Part shown: positions 34,889-45,036 of the stretch, one piece after another
Layout: the number at the start of each line of letters is the position of its first letter
Position numbering within the stretch: the stretch's first letter is position 1
DNA from: Enhydrobacter sp.
GTDB lineage: Bacteria; Pseudomonadota; Alphaproteobacteria; Reyranellales; Reyranellaceae
NCBI GenBank assembly: GCA_025808875.1
Contig: CP075528.1
Span: forward strand, 2,912,473-2,976,472
DNA: 64,000 nucleotides
Direction: 5' to 3'
Made by a program: the position numbers and the translations under genes
The notes under the pieces: model-generated
Databases searched by the model: none
What the model was told of the DNA's origin: nothing
The model's input: only the letters and a program-made list of their open reading frames with translations

Positions 34889-36304
34889 CTATTCGAAGAC
34901 TTTGGCCTTGGCCACGGTGGTATTCGTCGTAATGCCGACCGGCGTCGTGCCGGTCGCCGAGCAACCCGCCACATAGGTGCTGTTGTAAGAGGAGAACTTG
35001 ACGTAACGGCCGATCCAAACGGTGCAGCCGTCGGTGCCATTACTTGTGCTGTTGAGGCTCGAAATGTCGATCCGGTTGTTGGGAAAGTAGATCGCGCCTT
35101 GCAATTGCGCGTTGTTGAGCGAGCTCAGCGTGAAGATCTTGGAGGAAGACGTCATGGTGCCGACGTTCGCCCGGCGATCCTGGTAGAAGAGCAGGCCGGC
35201 GTACGGCCCCGTCGAGGGTGCCCTGAGCGTGACGGTGTTCTCGGACGTGATCCTCACACCACCGATATCGGCGTTGTCGTTCGTCGTCCGGGTGATCACG
35301 AACGTCACACCGGCCCCACCAGTGCAGGTCGGGCAGGAGACGTTGTTGATGCTGGTGAGGTAGAGGTCTCCGTTGGCGATATAGTACGTGCCGGGCGTGA
35401 AGTAGACGTTACCGAAGCTCGATACGGTGAGACCGCCGCAATACGTCCCCGGCGACAACGTGATCGACGTGCCGCTCGATGGTTGATAGTCGGTATAGGT
35501 ACAGGTTCCTGCGACCGGATCGGGGATGCTTGCATAGGGGTCGACTGCCGTCGCCGTTTGGTTGGTGCTGGCCGGATTGGTCACCGCGAAGGAGCCGTAG
35601 GACGTCTTCACGAAGGAGCCGCGGCTCCACACCGATTTGAGCGACGCGCTACCGAAGCTCGCCATGTAGATCGACGCGCTCGAGTTCGACGCCGTCGCCG
35701 TGCCGTTGGAGATGACGGTGCAATCGGCGTTGAAGCTGCTGAATGAAGTGATGCTCACGCCCTGCTCCGCGGCCGTCGTCAGCGCAACGACGCATCCTTC
35801 GTAGCTGGTCGCGGTCTGGGTGTAGGTCCCCTGCGCCGCCACCGACCGCGCGCGCATGGTGAAGCCCGCATTGCTGTTGCCCATCCAGTTGTTGATCAGC
35901 GCGCCGAGGCTGAAGGTCTGGGTCTTCGTGATGATCACCTCGACGGCGCCGGCGGTCGCGATGTTCGCTCCGCTGAGCGGCGGCGAGTTGACGGTGACCG
36001 AGACGGTGCCCGTGCCGTTGGCAAAGCCGTTGCGCTGGGCCTCGAACAATGCCGACGCAGCAATGGCAGTGTTGTCCTTGCCGGCCATGCGGTCGATCGT
36101 GCCCGCCATCGCAGCCGCATCGGCGGCCGTCTGCATCTGCCGCTTCACGCGATAGAGCTGGCCTGTTTCGACGCCGATCGCGACGGTGCCGGCGAGCACT
36201 GGAATGACGACCAGGAAGGAGATCACGGAGCCGCGTTCGTCGCGGCGGAGTTGGCGGCCCTTGATCCGCATGGCCGAGAATGTGCGCGCAATGATCCGCA
36301 GCAT
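34889..36304 (-). CDS. tadG: TadG-like pilus assembly protein
   Basis: 471 residues from ATG 36304. The N-terminus has the Tad pseudopilin-like segment 'RGSVISFLVVIPVLAGTVAI' and 'QTAADAAAMAGTIDRMAG', diagnostic of TadG. The long periplasmic part is Ser/Thr/Asn-rich with repeated beta strands ('GTYCGGLTVSSFGNVYFTPG', 'GTYYIANGDLYLTS'), which suggests a beta-helix; the usual von Willebrand domain is not obvious. Its 3' end is 9 bp from the first TadE gene. The 97-bp gap to tadC is AT-rich and may hold an extra promoter. Confidence 0.8.
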   Translation of the reverse strand: MLRIIARTFSAMRIKGRQLRRDERGSVISFLVVIPVLAGTVAIGVETGQLYRVKRQMQTAADAAAMAGTIDRMAGKDNTAIAASALFEAQRNGFANGTGTVSVTVNSPPLSGANIATAGAVEVIITKTQTFSLGALINNWMGNSNAGFTMRARSVAAQGTYTQTATSYEGCVVALTTAAEQGVSITSFSSFNADCTVISNGTATASNSSASIYMASFGSASLKSVWSRGSFVKTSYGSFAVTNPASTNQTATAVDPYASIPDPVAGTCTYTDYQPSSGTSITLSPGTYCGGLTVSSFGNVYFTPGTYYIANGDLYLTSINNVSCPTCTGGAGVTFVITRTTNDNADIGGVRITSENTVTLRAPSTGPYAGLLFYQDRRANVGTMTSSSKIFTLSSLNNAQLQGAIYFPNNRIDISSLNSTSNGTDGCTVWIGRYVKFSSYNSTYVAGCSATGTTPVGITTNTTVAKAKVFE

Positions 36305-36401
36305 GTGGCCTCTCAATTCTTTGGCGCCCCTCGACGGGACGGAACATGTATTTCAAGTAAAACTATAGAAATATGCCATAACCGTAAGAAATAACGTTCT
36401 C

Positions 36402-37346
36402 TTATGTCAAGGAGAAAGCAGACATGATCGCCGGCGCAAGCAGCACGGCGATCAGCGTTGGCAGGATGAAAACCATCAGAGGCACTGTCATCAACGCCGG
36501 CATGCGAGCGCCCTTCTCTTCGGCTTTCGACGCCCGCGTTTGACGAAACTCCTGACTCAGAATTCGCAGGGAGGCGGCAAGCGGGGTGCCGTATTTTTCA
36601 GTTTGACGGAGCGCATTCACGAGAGCCGCAATCGCCGGCGAGTCGTTGCGCTCGGCCATGTTCTCGAGGGCCTGCTGGCGGTCAGGCAGATAGGTGAGCT
36701 CGATCGCGGTGATCTCGAACTCCGTCGCCAGCTCCGACATCGTGGCCTGCATTTCCCGCGATACCCGGCGGAACGCGGCGTCGATGCTCAAGCCGGCCTC
36801 GACGCAGATCGTCAACAGGTCGAGCCCCTCCGGCAGCACATAGTTGAGGATCTCACGCCGTCGCTGCGCGACATTCTTGATGTAGACTTCGGGAAGCATG
36901 AAGCCCGCGAGAACCGCGCCAATGCACACTGGAGCGACCATGTTGTCGGGCAGAGCGAGCACGTTCAGCACCGACGTAAGAACGATCATCAGGAAGCCGA
37001 GCGCAAGCGGCAGCGCCAACTTGATGAACACATAGATCACCGCGGCGTCGCGCGAGTGGAATCCGGCATGGCGAAGCTTGCGGGTCGTCTGGTCGGCCGC
37101 CGCACCCCGCAGCAGATTGAGCCGGTCCGCCACGGACCGCATCAGGCCGAGCGACGCCGCCTTGGGCGACGGTTTGGCGGACATCTGCCCGTCGCCGCGT
37201 GTCTTCATCCGGCGGGTCTGCAGTGCGCGCAGGCGGCTTTCGATGGGCGGCCGCCACGTGACGGCCGTCCACGCCGCCCAGAAAGCGACGAAGGCCGCCA
37301 CGGCCGCCACCAGGGTGAAGGTCTTCTCCGAGGCAACGAGGTCCAT
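36402..37346 (-). CDS. tadC: Tad secretion platform protein TadC
   Basis: 314 residues. Type II secretion F domain with 'REILNYVLPEGLDLLTICVE' and 'AGLSIDAAFRRVSREM', flanked by membrane helices, ending 'MTVPLMVFILPTLIAVLLAP'. Together with TadB it forms the inner-membrane platform that couples the ATPase to pilin polymerisation. It lies 7 bp after tadB. Confidence 0.93.
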   Translation of the reverse strand: MDLVASEKTFTLVAAVAAFVAFWAAWTAVTWRPPIESRLRALQTRRMKTRGDGQMSAKPSPKAASLGLMRSVADRLNLLRGAAADQTTRKLRHAGFHSRDAAVIYVFIKLALPLALGFLMIVLTSVLNVLALPDNMVAPVCIGAVLAGFMLPEVYIKNVAQRRREILNYVLPEGLDLLTICVEAGLSIDAAFRRVSREMQATMSELATEFEITAIELTYLPDRQQALENMAERNDSPAIAALVNALRQTEKYGTPLAASLRILSQEFRQTRASKAEEKGARMPALMTVPLMVFILPTLIAVLLAPAIMSAFSLT

Positions 37347-37353
37347 GACCGAC

Positions 37354-38358
37354 TCAGACCTTGATCGTTGCGATCTTGTTCATGACAAAAATGCCGAGGC
37401 CCATGCTGAACAGCGCGCCGATCGCCACGGCCTGGCCGGTCGAAGTCGTGAAGAGCGGGCCGATATACTCGGGCGAAATGAGGAACAAGCCACCGCCCAC
37501 CAGGAAGGGAAGACCGGCCATGATCAGCATGGTCGCGCGCGCTTCCGAGGTGAAGGCGCGGATCTTGAGTCTGAGTTGCTGACGCGCGCGCAGGAGGGCG
37601 CTGAGATTGGCGAGCGTCTCTGCAAGGTTGCCGCCGGTGTCGCGCTGGATCGAAAGCGCCACGATGAGGAAATTGAACTCGTCCGTTTGCACCGTCTTGG
37701 CGACGCGCCACAGCGCGGTCTCGATGGGAACACCGAGGTGCATTTCGTGTTGGGCGCGACGGAACACGCCGCCGACCGGGTCCCTGATATCGCGCGCCAC
37801 GTTGCCGATCGCCTCCTGCACCGGCAACCCCGCACGCAGAGCCCTGACGATCAGATCCACCGCATCGGGGAACAGCAGGTTGAACTGCAACCCGCGCCGG
37901 CGTGCCATCCATCCAATGGCGATGTTCGGGACACCGACTCCCAGCATCAATGATCCGATCAGAGCGGCGGCGGGTGCGAGGTCGAGCACGAGGTAGAACA
38001 GGAAGGCCATGCCCATCGACAGCGACGTCGACACGAAGGCGAGGTCACCCAGCGAGATGTTGAGCCCCGTCGTCTGCAGCTTCAGGCGCAGCGTGCTGGC
38101 ATCGGGAAACCATCGCCAGAGCAACCTGTCGAGCGTGGGTAGACGACCCGCCCTCTCGACCCGTCGAAGCGTCGCCATCTGAATGGTGCGCGGTCCCGAA
38201 CGCGCTCTTGCATCAAGATCCTCCAGACGATCACGGAGCCGACGCTCGGCGAAGAAGCCGCCGAACACCACGCCAAGCGCGAGAAAAGTCAGTCCAACCC
38301 CTGCCGCAATCAACAGGGTGACGGTCTCGAGGTCGTAGCCGCCCTGGACCGGCGTCAT
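37354..38358 (-). CDS. tadB: Tad secretion platform protein TadB
   Basis: 334 residues. N-terminal membrane segment 'LLIAAGVGLTFLALGVVFGG', further helices, and the F domain 'LLFPDAVDLIVRALRAGLPV' with 'IQRDTGGNLAETLANLSALL', typical of TadB. The ATG overlaps the stop of the ATPase gene by 4 bp. Confidence 0.93.
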   Translation of the reverse strand: MTPVQGGYDLETVTLLIAAGVGLTFLALGVVFGGFFAERRLRDRLEDLDARARSGPRTIQMATLRRVERAGRLPTLDRLLWRWFPDASTLRLKLQTTGLNISLGDLAFVSTSLSMGMAFLFYLVLDLAPAAALIGSLMLGVGVPNIAIGWMARRRGLQFNLLFPDAVDLIVRALRAGLPVQEAIGNVARDIRDPVGGVFRRAQHEMHLGVPIETALWRVAKTVQTDEFNFLIVALSIQRDTGGNLAETLANLSALLRARQQLRLKIRAFTSEARATMLIMAGLPFLVGGGLFLISPEYIGPLFTTSTGQAVAIGALFSMGLGIFVMNKIATIKV

Positions 38359-40130
38359 GCCATGGTCTCCATGAGAACCTTGTCGAGACCGTAGTAGGCG
38401 GCGCGCGGGAGGAAGTGCGGTCGCAGCCCGGAACTCTTGAAGGTGCCATGAAGCTTGCCGTCGACCGCCTCGCCCTTGAATTCGTAAGTGAACAAATCTT
38501 GCGTGATGATGACTTCGCCTTCCATCCCGACCACTTCCGTCACGTGAGTCACCCGTCGAACGCCATCGCGCATGCGGCTGATCTGGACGATCAGCTGCAG
38601 AGAGCCGGCGATCAACGAGCGGATCGCCTTGGGCGGCAGGCTCGCGACCCCCATGGTGACCATGTTCTCGAGCCGGGTCAGTGTCTCACGCGGACGATTT
38701 GCGTGCAGCGTTCCCATCGAGCCGTCATGACCGGTGTTCATCGCCTGCAGCAGGTCGATCGCTTCCGGCCCACGGACCTCGCCCAGGATGATCCGGTCAG
38801 GCCGCATGCGCAGGGCGTTCTTGACCAGGTCGCGCATGGTGACCTCGCCGTTGCCTTCGAGATTGGCCGGGCGCGTCTCGAGCCGGACCACGTGAGGTTG
38901 CTGCATGCGAAGTTCGGCGGCGTCCTCGATCGTGACGACGCGCTCGCCACTGTCGATCATGCCGGAAAGGGCATTGAGCATGGTTGTCTTGCCCGAGCCG
39001 GTGCCGCCCGAGACGACCATGTTGAGCCGACACCGCGCCGCCACGCGCAGGAGCGTTGCCATGGCGGGCGAAATATTGCCCTGCTGCGCCATCTGATCGA
39101 AGCCGATCTGGCGCTTGCCGAACTTTCGGATCGACACCGACGCGCCGTCGATCGCCAACGGCGGAATGATGATGTTGACGCGACTGCCGTCCTGCAGGCG
39201 CGCATCGCATATCGGGCTGGACTCGTCGACTCGTCTTCCAACGCGGCTCACGATCCGATTGCAGATGTTCAGCAGGTGGGCGTTGTCTTCGAAAGTGACC
39301 GATGTCAGGTCGAGCTTGCCGCGCTTCTCGACATACACCTGCTTCGGACCGTTGATCATGATGTCGGTGACGGAGTCGTCCTCAAGCAAAGGCTCGAGCG
39401 GCCCAAGCCCCATCATGTCGTTGACGATTTGATAGACGAGGTCGGTTTGCTCGGGCCGGTTGAGCTGGATTCGGTGCTCCATCAGGAGTTCGGCCACCAG
39501 ATCCTCGAGCTGGCGCGTCAATTCCGCACGCGGCAGACTGACGGCGGCGGCCAGATCGATGCGATTCATGATCTGCGCCTGTACCGCGCGGCGGGCCTGG
39601 TCGATCTTGGTGCGCGACAGCTTGCCGGCGGATTTGTCGCTCGTATCGACTTTGGTCGGTGCCATGGGCTGGCGCTGTCCGACGGGCGACGATCGCTCCG
39701 GTGAAGGCTCAGCCACCGCCACGGCGGATGGCGCGGCCGTGTCGGATACCGCTGCGTCCGTCGATTGGAGAGCCGAGTTTGACGGAGCGCCAAACACCGT
39801 CGCGGGGAGGATTGGACGCAGGAGGTCGCCGACGAACGCCCGGAGTTCCAGCGGCGCCAGTGTGACACCGTGACGGCGAAAGTGGAGATGGACCAGGGAG
39901 CCAGCCTGACGCGTCACCTCCCCCGGTGGAATGCCGTCGGACACCATCCGCCGCAACCGGGACCCCAGTTCGGCTCCGAGACTGGCGGTTGCCTCGTCAA
40001 GCCGTCCCTGTCGGTCTCCAGCAGAGGCAAGCGATCCGCTGCGAGGTTCGCCGCCAGGACGGCGACCGATCCGGTCGAGCGCACCGGGCTGTGTTGCGGT
40101 TTCCTCCGTGCCTCTGCGCAAGCCGAACAT
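38355..40130 (-). CDS. cpaF: Tad pilus secretion ATPase TadA/CpaF with long N-terminal extension
   Basis: 591 residues, about 100 longer than usual. The extension (1-200) is polar and Pro/Ala-rich and contains '[18 protein letters not shown]' and '[16 protein letters not shown]', which resemble the normal N-terminal helical domain. The ATPase core has Walker A '[17 protein letters not shown]' near residue 380, Asp/His boxes and '[20 protein letters not shown]'. It powers Flp pilus assembly and possibly retraction. It overlaps tadB by 4 bp and starts 5 bp after cpaE. Confidence 0.93.
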   Translation of the reverse strand: MFGLRRGTEETATQPGALDRIGRRPGGEPRSGSLASAGDRQGRLDEATASLGAELGSRLRRMVSDGIPPGEVTRQAGSLVHLHFRRHGVTLAPLELRAFVGDLLRPILPATVFGAPSNSALQSTDAAVSDTAAPSAVAVAEPSPERSSPVGQRQPMAPTKVDTSDKSAGKLSRTKIDQARRAVQAQIMNRIDLAAAVSLPRAELTRQLEDLVAELLMEHRIQLNRPEQTDLVYQIVNDMMGLGPLEPLLEDDSVTDIMINGPKQVYVEKRGKLDLTSVTFEDNAHLLNICNRIVSRVGRRVDESSPICDARLQDGSRVNIIIPPLAIDGASVSIRKFGKRQIGFDQMAQQGNISPAMATLLRVAARCRLNMVVSGGTGSGKTTMLNALSGMIDSGERVVTIEDAAELRMQQPHVVRLETRPANLEGNGEVTMRDLVKNALRMRPDRIILGEVRGPEAIDLLQAMNTGHDGSMGTLHANRPRETLTRLENMVTMGVASLPPKAIRSLIAGSLQLIVQISRMRDGVRRVTHVTEVVGMEGEVIITQDLFTYEFKGEAVDGKLHGTFKSSGLRPHFLPRAAYYGLDKVLMETMA

Positions 40131-40135
40131 GCTGG

Positions 40136-41416
40136 TCAGCTCTTCTTGACCTTCAGGCCCTTGACGAATCGCTCGACAATCCCGCCAACTCGAGTCCTTC
40201 CACTCGACTCGCCGTCGCGCGGAGAATCCAGTGCGGCGACGAGGGGGCGGAGCGCCTTTACGATGGAACTGTTCGAAGCAGCTTCGGCCAGCGGCTTGCC
40301 GAAATTGATGGCCGCCAGGGCAGCGCCGACGTCGGCGGGAACCTGGCAGTCCACCTTGCGCTTGAGCGTGCGTTCGACGTCCGCAACCTTGACCGCCGAG
40401 CGGCGCGCATCCAATACGCCACTGGTCGCGAGGTAGAGCGACGCACTCGGTGCGACATCATGCACCAACTGCTGCAATCGCATGGCGTCACGCACGCCGG
40501 GCAGCGAAAGGTCGGTGATCAGCAGGATGTCGGTCGCGGCCTCGATCACCTGGCGTTGCATGGTCGGATCCCCGCGCGGAACATCTGCAATGATCCAACG
40601 AAAGCGACGATGCACGGCCCGGAGAAAGTCGGTGACGGCATGCGGCCGCGGCTGGAAGCCGGATGTCGGCGCCTCTTCGGCGCCTATCGCGTAGAGCCGA
40701 TCGTTCTTCTTCTGCGCGACCTGCTGCACGAAAAGGGCGTCGATTCGGTCGGGTTGATCCAACGCCTCCCGCAAGGCGTCGATCGCTTCGAGATCGAGCG
40801 CCAACATCATAGAACCGTAATGCAGGTCGAAATCGACGAGCAGGACTTCTTCCTTCAGCCGGGTGCCAAGCATGCTGGCGATCGTGATAGCGAGTGTTGT
40901 CGCCCCCACCCCGCCTCGGGCACCCAGCACTGCGAGTGCGCGTGGCCTGACGTCCTTGGAAGCCGTGCTCGTCAACGCGGGCGCAGACCCGCGCTCGCGC
41001 ATATCGAGTGCCCTCTCGGCCGCTCGCCCAACCGAACCCTCGGCGAGCGGCAACGCGAGGTAGTCGTTAAATCCGACGCTCAACAGTTCGCGATAGAGTG
41101 CAACATCGTTGATCCGCCCGACGCCGATAACGATGCACCCGCCCGGCACGGCCATCTTCAGCGCCGCGGCATCAGCGACGGGATCGGTTGAAGCCGCGAT
41201 GTCCACGATCAAGAGGTCCAGATCGCGCGGCCATTCCGCAACGGCCAGCGCCTGGTCGATCGCTCCCTCGCGGATATTCGCCTTGCCGTGCGTCATATTG
41301 AAGAGCTCGGCAGAAATCCTGGACTGGGTAGCGGAATCGGCAACGAAGGTCATCGCCGAGACGGCGGCTTTCTCTTCCACCCTGGGGATCAGAACCTGTG
41401 CGACGGCGGAGGCCAT
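40136..41416 (-). CDS. cpaE: Pilus localisation ATPase-like protein CpaE/TadZ
   Basis: About 426 residues from ATG 41416, 7 bp after cpaD; GTG 41482 would overlap cpaD by 59 bp. An atypical receiver domain ('LDLLIVDIAASTDPVADA') precedes a MinD/ParA-like domain whose P-loop 'GARGGVGATTLAI' lacks the usual Lys before Thr-Thr, as in other CpaE proteins. 'VLLVDFDLHYGSMM' and 'WIIADVPRGD' follow. It places the pilus machine, often at a pole. Confidence 0.88.
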   Translation of the reverse strand: MASAVAQVLIPRVEEKAAVSAMTFVADSATQSRISAELFNMTHGKANIREGAIDQALAVAEWPRDLDLLIVDIAASTDPVADAAALKMAVPGGCIVIGVGRINDVALYRELLSVGFNDYLALPLAEGSVGRAAERALDMRERGSAPALTSTASKDVRPRALAVLGARGGVGATTLAITIASMLGTRLKEEVLLVDFDLHYGSMMLALDLEAIDALREALDQPDRIDALFVQQVAQKKNDRLYAIGAEEAPTSGFQPRPHAVTDFLRAVHRRFRWIIADVPRGDPTMQRQVIEAATDILLITDLSLPGVRDAMRLQQLVHDVAPSASLYLATSGVLDARRSAVKVADVERTLKRKVDCQVPADVGAALAAINFGKPLAEAASNSSIVKALRPLVAALDSPRDGESSGRTRVGGIVERFVKGLKVKKS

Positions 41417-41423
41417 GGCCGAC

Positions 41424-42107
41424 TCAGGATCCCGAGCCAGCCGAACCGGAGGCGCCTCCTGAGCCAGTCTGGGCAGCGCCACCGGAGCTGCCCGTCGTCG
41501 GGGCGCCGGTCACCTGCCGAACGCGGCCTTCTCGATAGCGCTGGACGGCCTCGGCCGCGACGGTGCCGTCGCCCGTTCCTGGATCTCGGCCGATCGCGGC
41601 GTCGCGCGGTCGCGCGAGCATCTGCCCGAAATTGTAGGCGTCTGCGCAGCCAAACCCCTTGGAGATCGATTCATTGGGGTTCCACATCTGCGATCTGGTC
41701 GTGGGACAATTGTGCGGGACGAGGCGGTACTCCGAGCGCACGATCACGACCTGATCAGGGCCCATCGCCATCGCCGGCTCAACCGAAGTTCCGACCCAGC
41801 GGGCGCCGGCATCGGACAGGCTCTGGCCGACCAGTCGCGCACGGGCCAGCTGCATCGCTCCACCCGATCCGTCGGTTACCACGATGAATTCGTCGCGTTG
41901 CGCGCGCCGACCTTCGGCTACCATCGAGTGGAGTTCGCGGACCTGTCCTGTGTCGAGGCGCGCGCTGCCCGGGATAAAGCCGACGGCGAGCATGGTGTCG
42001 GCGCGAACTGGATCGTAGCGCGTATCGATCAGGGCTTGATCTCTCACCGGGTCGCCGCAGGCGGCGAGCGCAATGCCGGCAGCGCAGAGCAAGACAGAGA
42101 CTCGCAT
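41424..42107 (-). CDS. cpaD: CpaD-like pilus assembly lipoprotein
   Basis: 227 residues. Lipobox 'GIALAACGD'; the mature protein has 'VIVRSEYRLVPHNCPTTRSQ' and 'GFGCADAYNFGQMLARPRD', the Cys-containing CpaD pattern. The C-terminus is a Gly/Ser/Thr-rich low-complexity tail. CpaD is a periplasmic/outer-membrane factor of Tad pili that helps the secretin. It sits between secretin and cpaE as in Caulobacter-type loci. Confidence 0.88.
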   Translation of the reverse strand: MRVSVLLCAAGIALAACGDPVRDQALIDTRYDPVRADTMLAVGFIPGSARLDTGQVRELHSMVAEGRRAQRDEFIVVTDGSGGAMQLARARLVGQSLSDAGARWVGTSVEPAMAMGPDQVVIVRSEYRLVPHNCPTTRSQMWNPNESISKGFGCADAYNFGQMLARPRDAAIGRDPGTGDGTVAAEAVQRYREGRVRQVTGAPTTGSSGGAAQTGSGGASGSAGSGS

Positions 42108-42115
42108 GGTAACCT

Positions 42116-44050
42116 CTAGTCGAGCGTGAAGCCGGCGGACGGGCCTGCCTGTCGCGCGGGGCCCACGCCGATACGACGCGGTGGGGTGGGATGATTGACG
42201 CGCTGGTAGAAGAGGCGGTCGGCATCCGTCGGAGGGACACGCCCCGTGAGGGGTGTCTGCAGTCGTGTGTTGACCGGCTCTACGAAGTAGGGCGTCACGA
42301 GAATCACCAATTCGGTCTCGTTGCGTTGATAGGCGTCGGACTTGAACAGCGTCCCGAGAATGGGAATATCGCCAAGCGCCGGCAGCTTCGAGATTGTCTG
42401 CACGGTGGAGTTCTGCAACAGACCGGCGATAGCGAAACTCTGCCCGCTGCCGAGCTCGACCGTCGTCGATGCCCGACGCGTTTGGACCGCCGGAATGATG
42501 AGGTTGCCGCTGCCCACGGGAATGCTGACCTCACCGGTGGATGTCACCTGGCTCACTTCGGGGGCGACCTTCAGGTTGATACGATCGCCGACGATGGTCG
42601 GCGTGAATCCGAGACTGACGCCGACCTGCTTGTACATCACGGTGAACGTCGTCGTAATCGAGCCAGACTGGGGACTGACAACCGGAATTTCGCCACCGGC
42701 CAGAAAGCTCGCCGTCTCGCCGGACAACGCGATCAGGTTCGGTTCGGCGAGGATGGTCGCCTCTCCTTGCGTGGCAAGCAGGTCGATGAACGACGTCAGG
42801 CTGCCATCGTTGCTCTGGATGGAAATGGCACCCGACGCCGCGCCACCGACCACCTGGATCGTCTGGGTAGCGAAGCCCGCCTGCACCGGCCCCAGGCCGA
42901 ACAACGCAATGCTGTTGATGTTCTGCCAGTTTATGCCGACCCGCTTGAGGGCGCTTCGGTTGACTTCGGCGATCTTCACGCGAAGCTGCACCTGGGTCGG
43001 TGCATCGACGCGGATGTTGCCGATCACCTTGTTGGCTTGGCCATTGACGTGCTGCAGGGCCAGCCGACGGGCATCCTCGGCTACCACCCCCGAGCGGACA
43101 ACGCCACTCAAGACGATGCTCTCACCCTGATTCTCGATGACCACGCCATTGCCCGGATGCAGACGGTCGAGCGTGGCCTTCATGCGGCTGACGGGCGAAG
43201 TCACACTGACGATAGTGTTGAGCAGCACGCGATCCTGATCGTCCACGGCGTAGAGCACCGTGTCGCCGGGCTTCTTGGCGAAGACATAGATCATGCCGGG
43301 CGACCTGACCTGTACATCGGCGATGTCCGGCGCCGCGACGAATACGGTCGCCGCCGGACCGGGAAGCTTGAGGGCTGTTCCCTTGTTGACCTCGAGAGAC
43401 AGCGTCGGTTGCTGCGGCGGCACGATCTGGTTCTGCCCGAAGCTGCGCCCCTGCGCCCCAGTGACCTGGGGTGCGGCGGACTGGGGTGCCGTAACGGTGG
43501 CGGGTGGCGGGATGGGTACCGGCGCGGGCGGCTGAGTCTGCGCGAGATGCCGTGGCGGCCGGTTTTCGGGAATCGTGTCGATTTTCGTGATCGGCCCGGT
43601 CGCCCCCGACCCGGAGGCCGTTGTCAACGACGCCGAGACGATAGCTGCGCGGGGCGGTATGGCTGCGACCGTGGGTGGCTCGAGAGGGGTGGTGTCTTTG
43701 GCTTCCTCCTTCGCAATGGCGGCGGCCGGGGCGACAACTGCGGCGGTGGACGGAGCGGTCGTCGACGACATCGACTGCACGAGCCGAGCCGCTCGCTCTG
43801 CCTCCCGACGATTGAGCTCTTCGGCGACCGTGTCCGACGGCGTGCGCTTCGACACCTTTCTCGCGGAACGTTTGGATTGTCCGCTGGGCTTGGACTTCAC
43901 GTCGACAGACGTCCCGGTCTCCGTCGCCACCGACTGCGCGACCGAAATCGCCGGATGCAACGCGAAGCTCATGGCCGCCGCAAGGGCCAAACCACGGCCG
44001 ATCAGTCGACCGAGCGGCCAGATCGGCCGGAGGGAAGGTACCGCAATCAT
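42116..44050 (-). CDS. cpaC: Tad pilus outer-membrane secretin CpaC/RcpA
   Basis: 644 residues. Signal peptide, then a long Pro/Ala/Ser-rich linker (about 40-215), an N-terminal secretin domain ('GTALKLPGPAATVFVAAPDI'), a BON domain ('VVEDARRLALQHVNGQANKV'-like region) and the secretin beta-barrel with 'VSLGFTPTIVGDRINLKVAP' and 'GELVILVTPYFVEP'-like ending. It forms the pore for the pilus. The long linker is the only unusual trait. The gene overlaps cpaB by 4 bp. Confidence 0.92.
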   Translation of the reverse strand: MIAVPSLRPIWPLGRLIGRGLALAAAMSFALHPAISVAQSVATETGTSVDVKSKPSGQSKRSARKVSKRTPSDTVAEELNRREAERAARLVQSMSSTTAPSTAAVVAPAAAIAKEEAKDTTPLEPPTVAAIPPRAAIVSASLTTASGSGATGPITKIDTIPENRPPRHLAQTQPPAPVPIPPPATVTAPQSAAPQVTGAQGRSFGQNQIVPPQQPTLSLEVNKGTALKLPGPAATVFVAAPDIADVQVRSPGMIYVFAKKPGDTVLYAVDDQDRVLLNTIVSVTSPVSRMKATLDRLHPGNGVVIENQGESIVLSGVVRSGVVAEDARRLALQHVNGQANKVIGNIRVDAPTQVQLRVKIAEVNRSALKRVGINWQNINSIALFGLGPVQAGFATQTIQVVGGAASGAISIQSNDGSLTSFIDLLATQGEATILAEPNLIALSGETASFLAGGEIPVVSPQSGSITTTFTVMYKQVGVSLGFTPTIVGDRINLKVAPEVSQVTSTGEVSIPVGSGNLIIPAVQTRRASTTVELGSGQSFAIAGLLQNSTVQTISKLPALGDIPILGTLFKSDAYQRNETELVILVTPYFVEPVNTRLQTPLTGRVPPTDADRLFYQRVNHPTPPRRIGVGPARQAGPSAGFTLD

Positions 44051-45024
44051 TGCTGCACGCTCTGATAGGTTCGGGTGAACGGCGTGGTCCGCGCCGGCGA
44101 CCGGCCGTCTGCGCTGCCCCCGTCGCCCGTGCCGCTGGTGCCGCCGCCGTCGACCTCCTGCTTGCTCTGCAAGCTGCCGCGCAGCACAAGCACCTGCCTC
44201 GACGGCTCGCCACGTGGTTGTGCGGGGCGGATCAGCCGACTGACTTGCGTGTCGTGGGTGTAGCTGTCACCGGCCTCGGCAGGTGCGGTGTCGGCAGTCT
44301 CCGGATCGCGCCCCTCACCGTTGATGTCCTGCAGGCTTCGCAAGACCAGGGAAAGATCGCCCATCTTGACAGCCAGCGTGACGATCTCGGTTTGCTTGGG
44401 CGTCAGTTCCAACGTCGCGGTCTTGCCCACGTCCGGCTTGTCGACAGGAGAGGCGTCGAGCTTCTGGTCCATCGCGATCACGCGCGCGTTGCGCAGAATG
44501 GTTTCCGTGGCGCTGTGCTGGCCGCCCTGCTGTTGGTTCAGGATGTGAGTGAGCAGAACATCGACACGATCGCCGGCGTAAATGAAGCCCGATACCGCCG
44601 ACGTGGCCGTGATCGGCACGCTTACAGCACGCATCCCCGGCTGCAGCACGGCGGCCAGGAAACCGCGCGCTCCCGACATCACCACTTTGCCCTGCGTTAC
44701 GGGCTCTCCCGTGGCGATCGGGACGCGGACGACCGCACCGACGAAGTCCTCGATCGCGCGCTTGCCTTCGACGGCGTAGCTCTCCGCCAGTCCCGCTTGC
44801 GGCCAGGCCTGCCAGCGGAGATCCTCCGGCTTGATGATGCGGCCCATCGGCACCGCTTGACGGGCAACGAGAACCTTCAGCGTGGGCGCTGGCGGCTGGC
44901 GATCGGCGCCCGCCTGGGCCAGCAAAGCTGCGCGCTCGTTCAGCAACCACGCACGCGCGAGGAACGCCGTCGCGCCGGCGACAATGATCGCGAGGAGCAG
45001 GAAGACGACGCGTTTGCTGTTCAT
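44047..45024 (-). CDS. cpaB: Flp pilus assembly protein CpaB/RcpC
   Basis: 325 residues. N-terminal membrane anchor ('VVFLLLAIIVAGATAFLARA'), SAF-like domain ('VLVARQAVPMGRIIKPEDLR') and 'GMRAVSVPITATSAVSGFIY' with 'AGDRVDVLLTH', the RcpC/CpaB signature. It is thought to act in the periplasm with the secretin. The Gly/Asp-rich C-terminal tail is disordered. Confidence 0.93.
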   Translation of the reverse strand: MNSKRVVFLLLAIIVAGATAFLARAWLLNERAALLAQAGADRQPPAPTLKVLVARQAVPMGRIIKPEDLRWQAWPQAGLAESYAVEGKRAIEDFVGAVVRVPIATGEPVTQGKVVMSGARGFLAAVLQPGMRAVSVPITATSAVSGFIYAGDRVDVLLTHILNQQQGGQHSATETILRNARVIAMDQKLDASPVDKPDVGKTATLELTPKQTEIVTLAVKMGDLSLVLRSLQDINGEGRDPETADTAPAEAGDSYTHDTQVSRLIRPAQPRGEPSRQVLVLRGSLQSKQEVDGGGTSGTGDGGSADGRSPARTTPFTRTYQSVQQ

Positions 45025-45036
45025 GGACGTCGCCTT

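Noticed and set aside
34889..36304. Surface adhesin or autotransporter reading of the Ser/Thr-rich protein
   Set aside because: The N-terminal Tad pseudopilin-like segment and position in the Tad locus favour TadG; there is no autotransporter barrel.
36358..36420. TTGACA promoter box at the end of tadC in front of tadG
   Set aside because: The box coincides with the tadC codons for Leu-Thr, and no matching -10 lies at 16-18 bp; kept only as an AT-rich gap.
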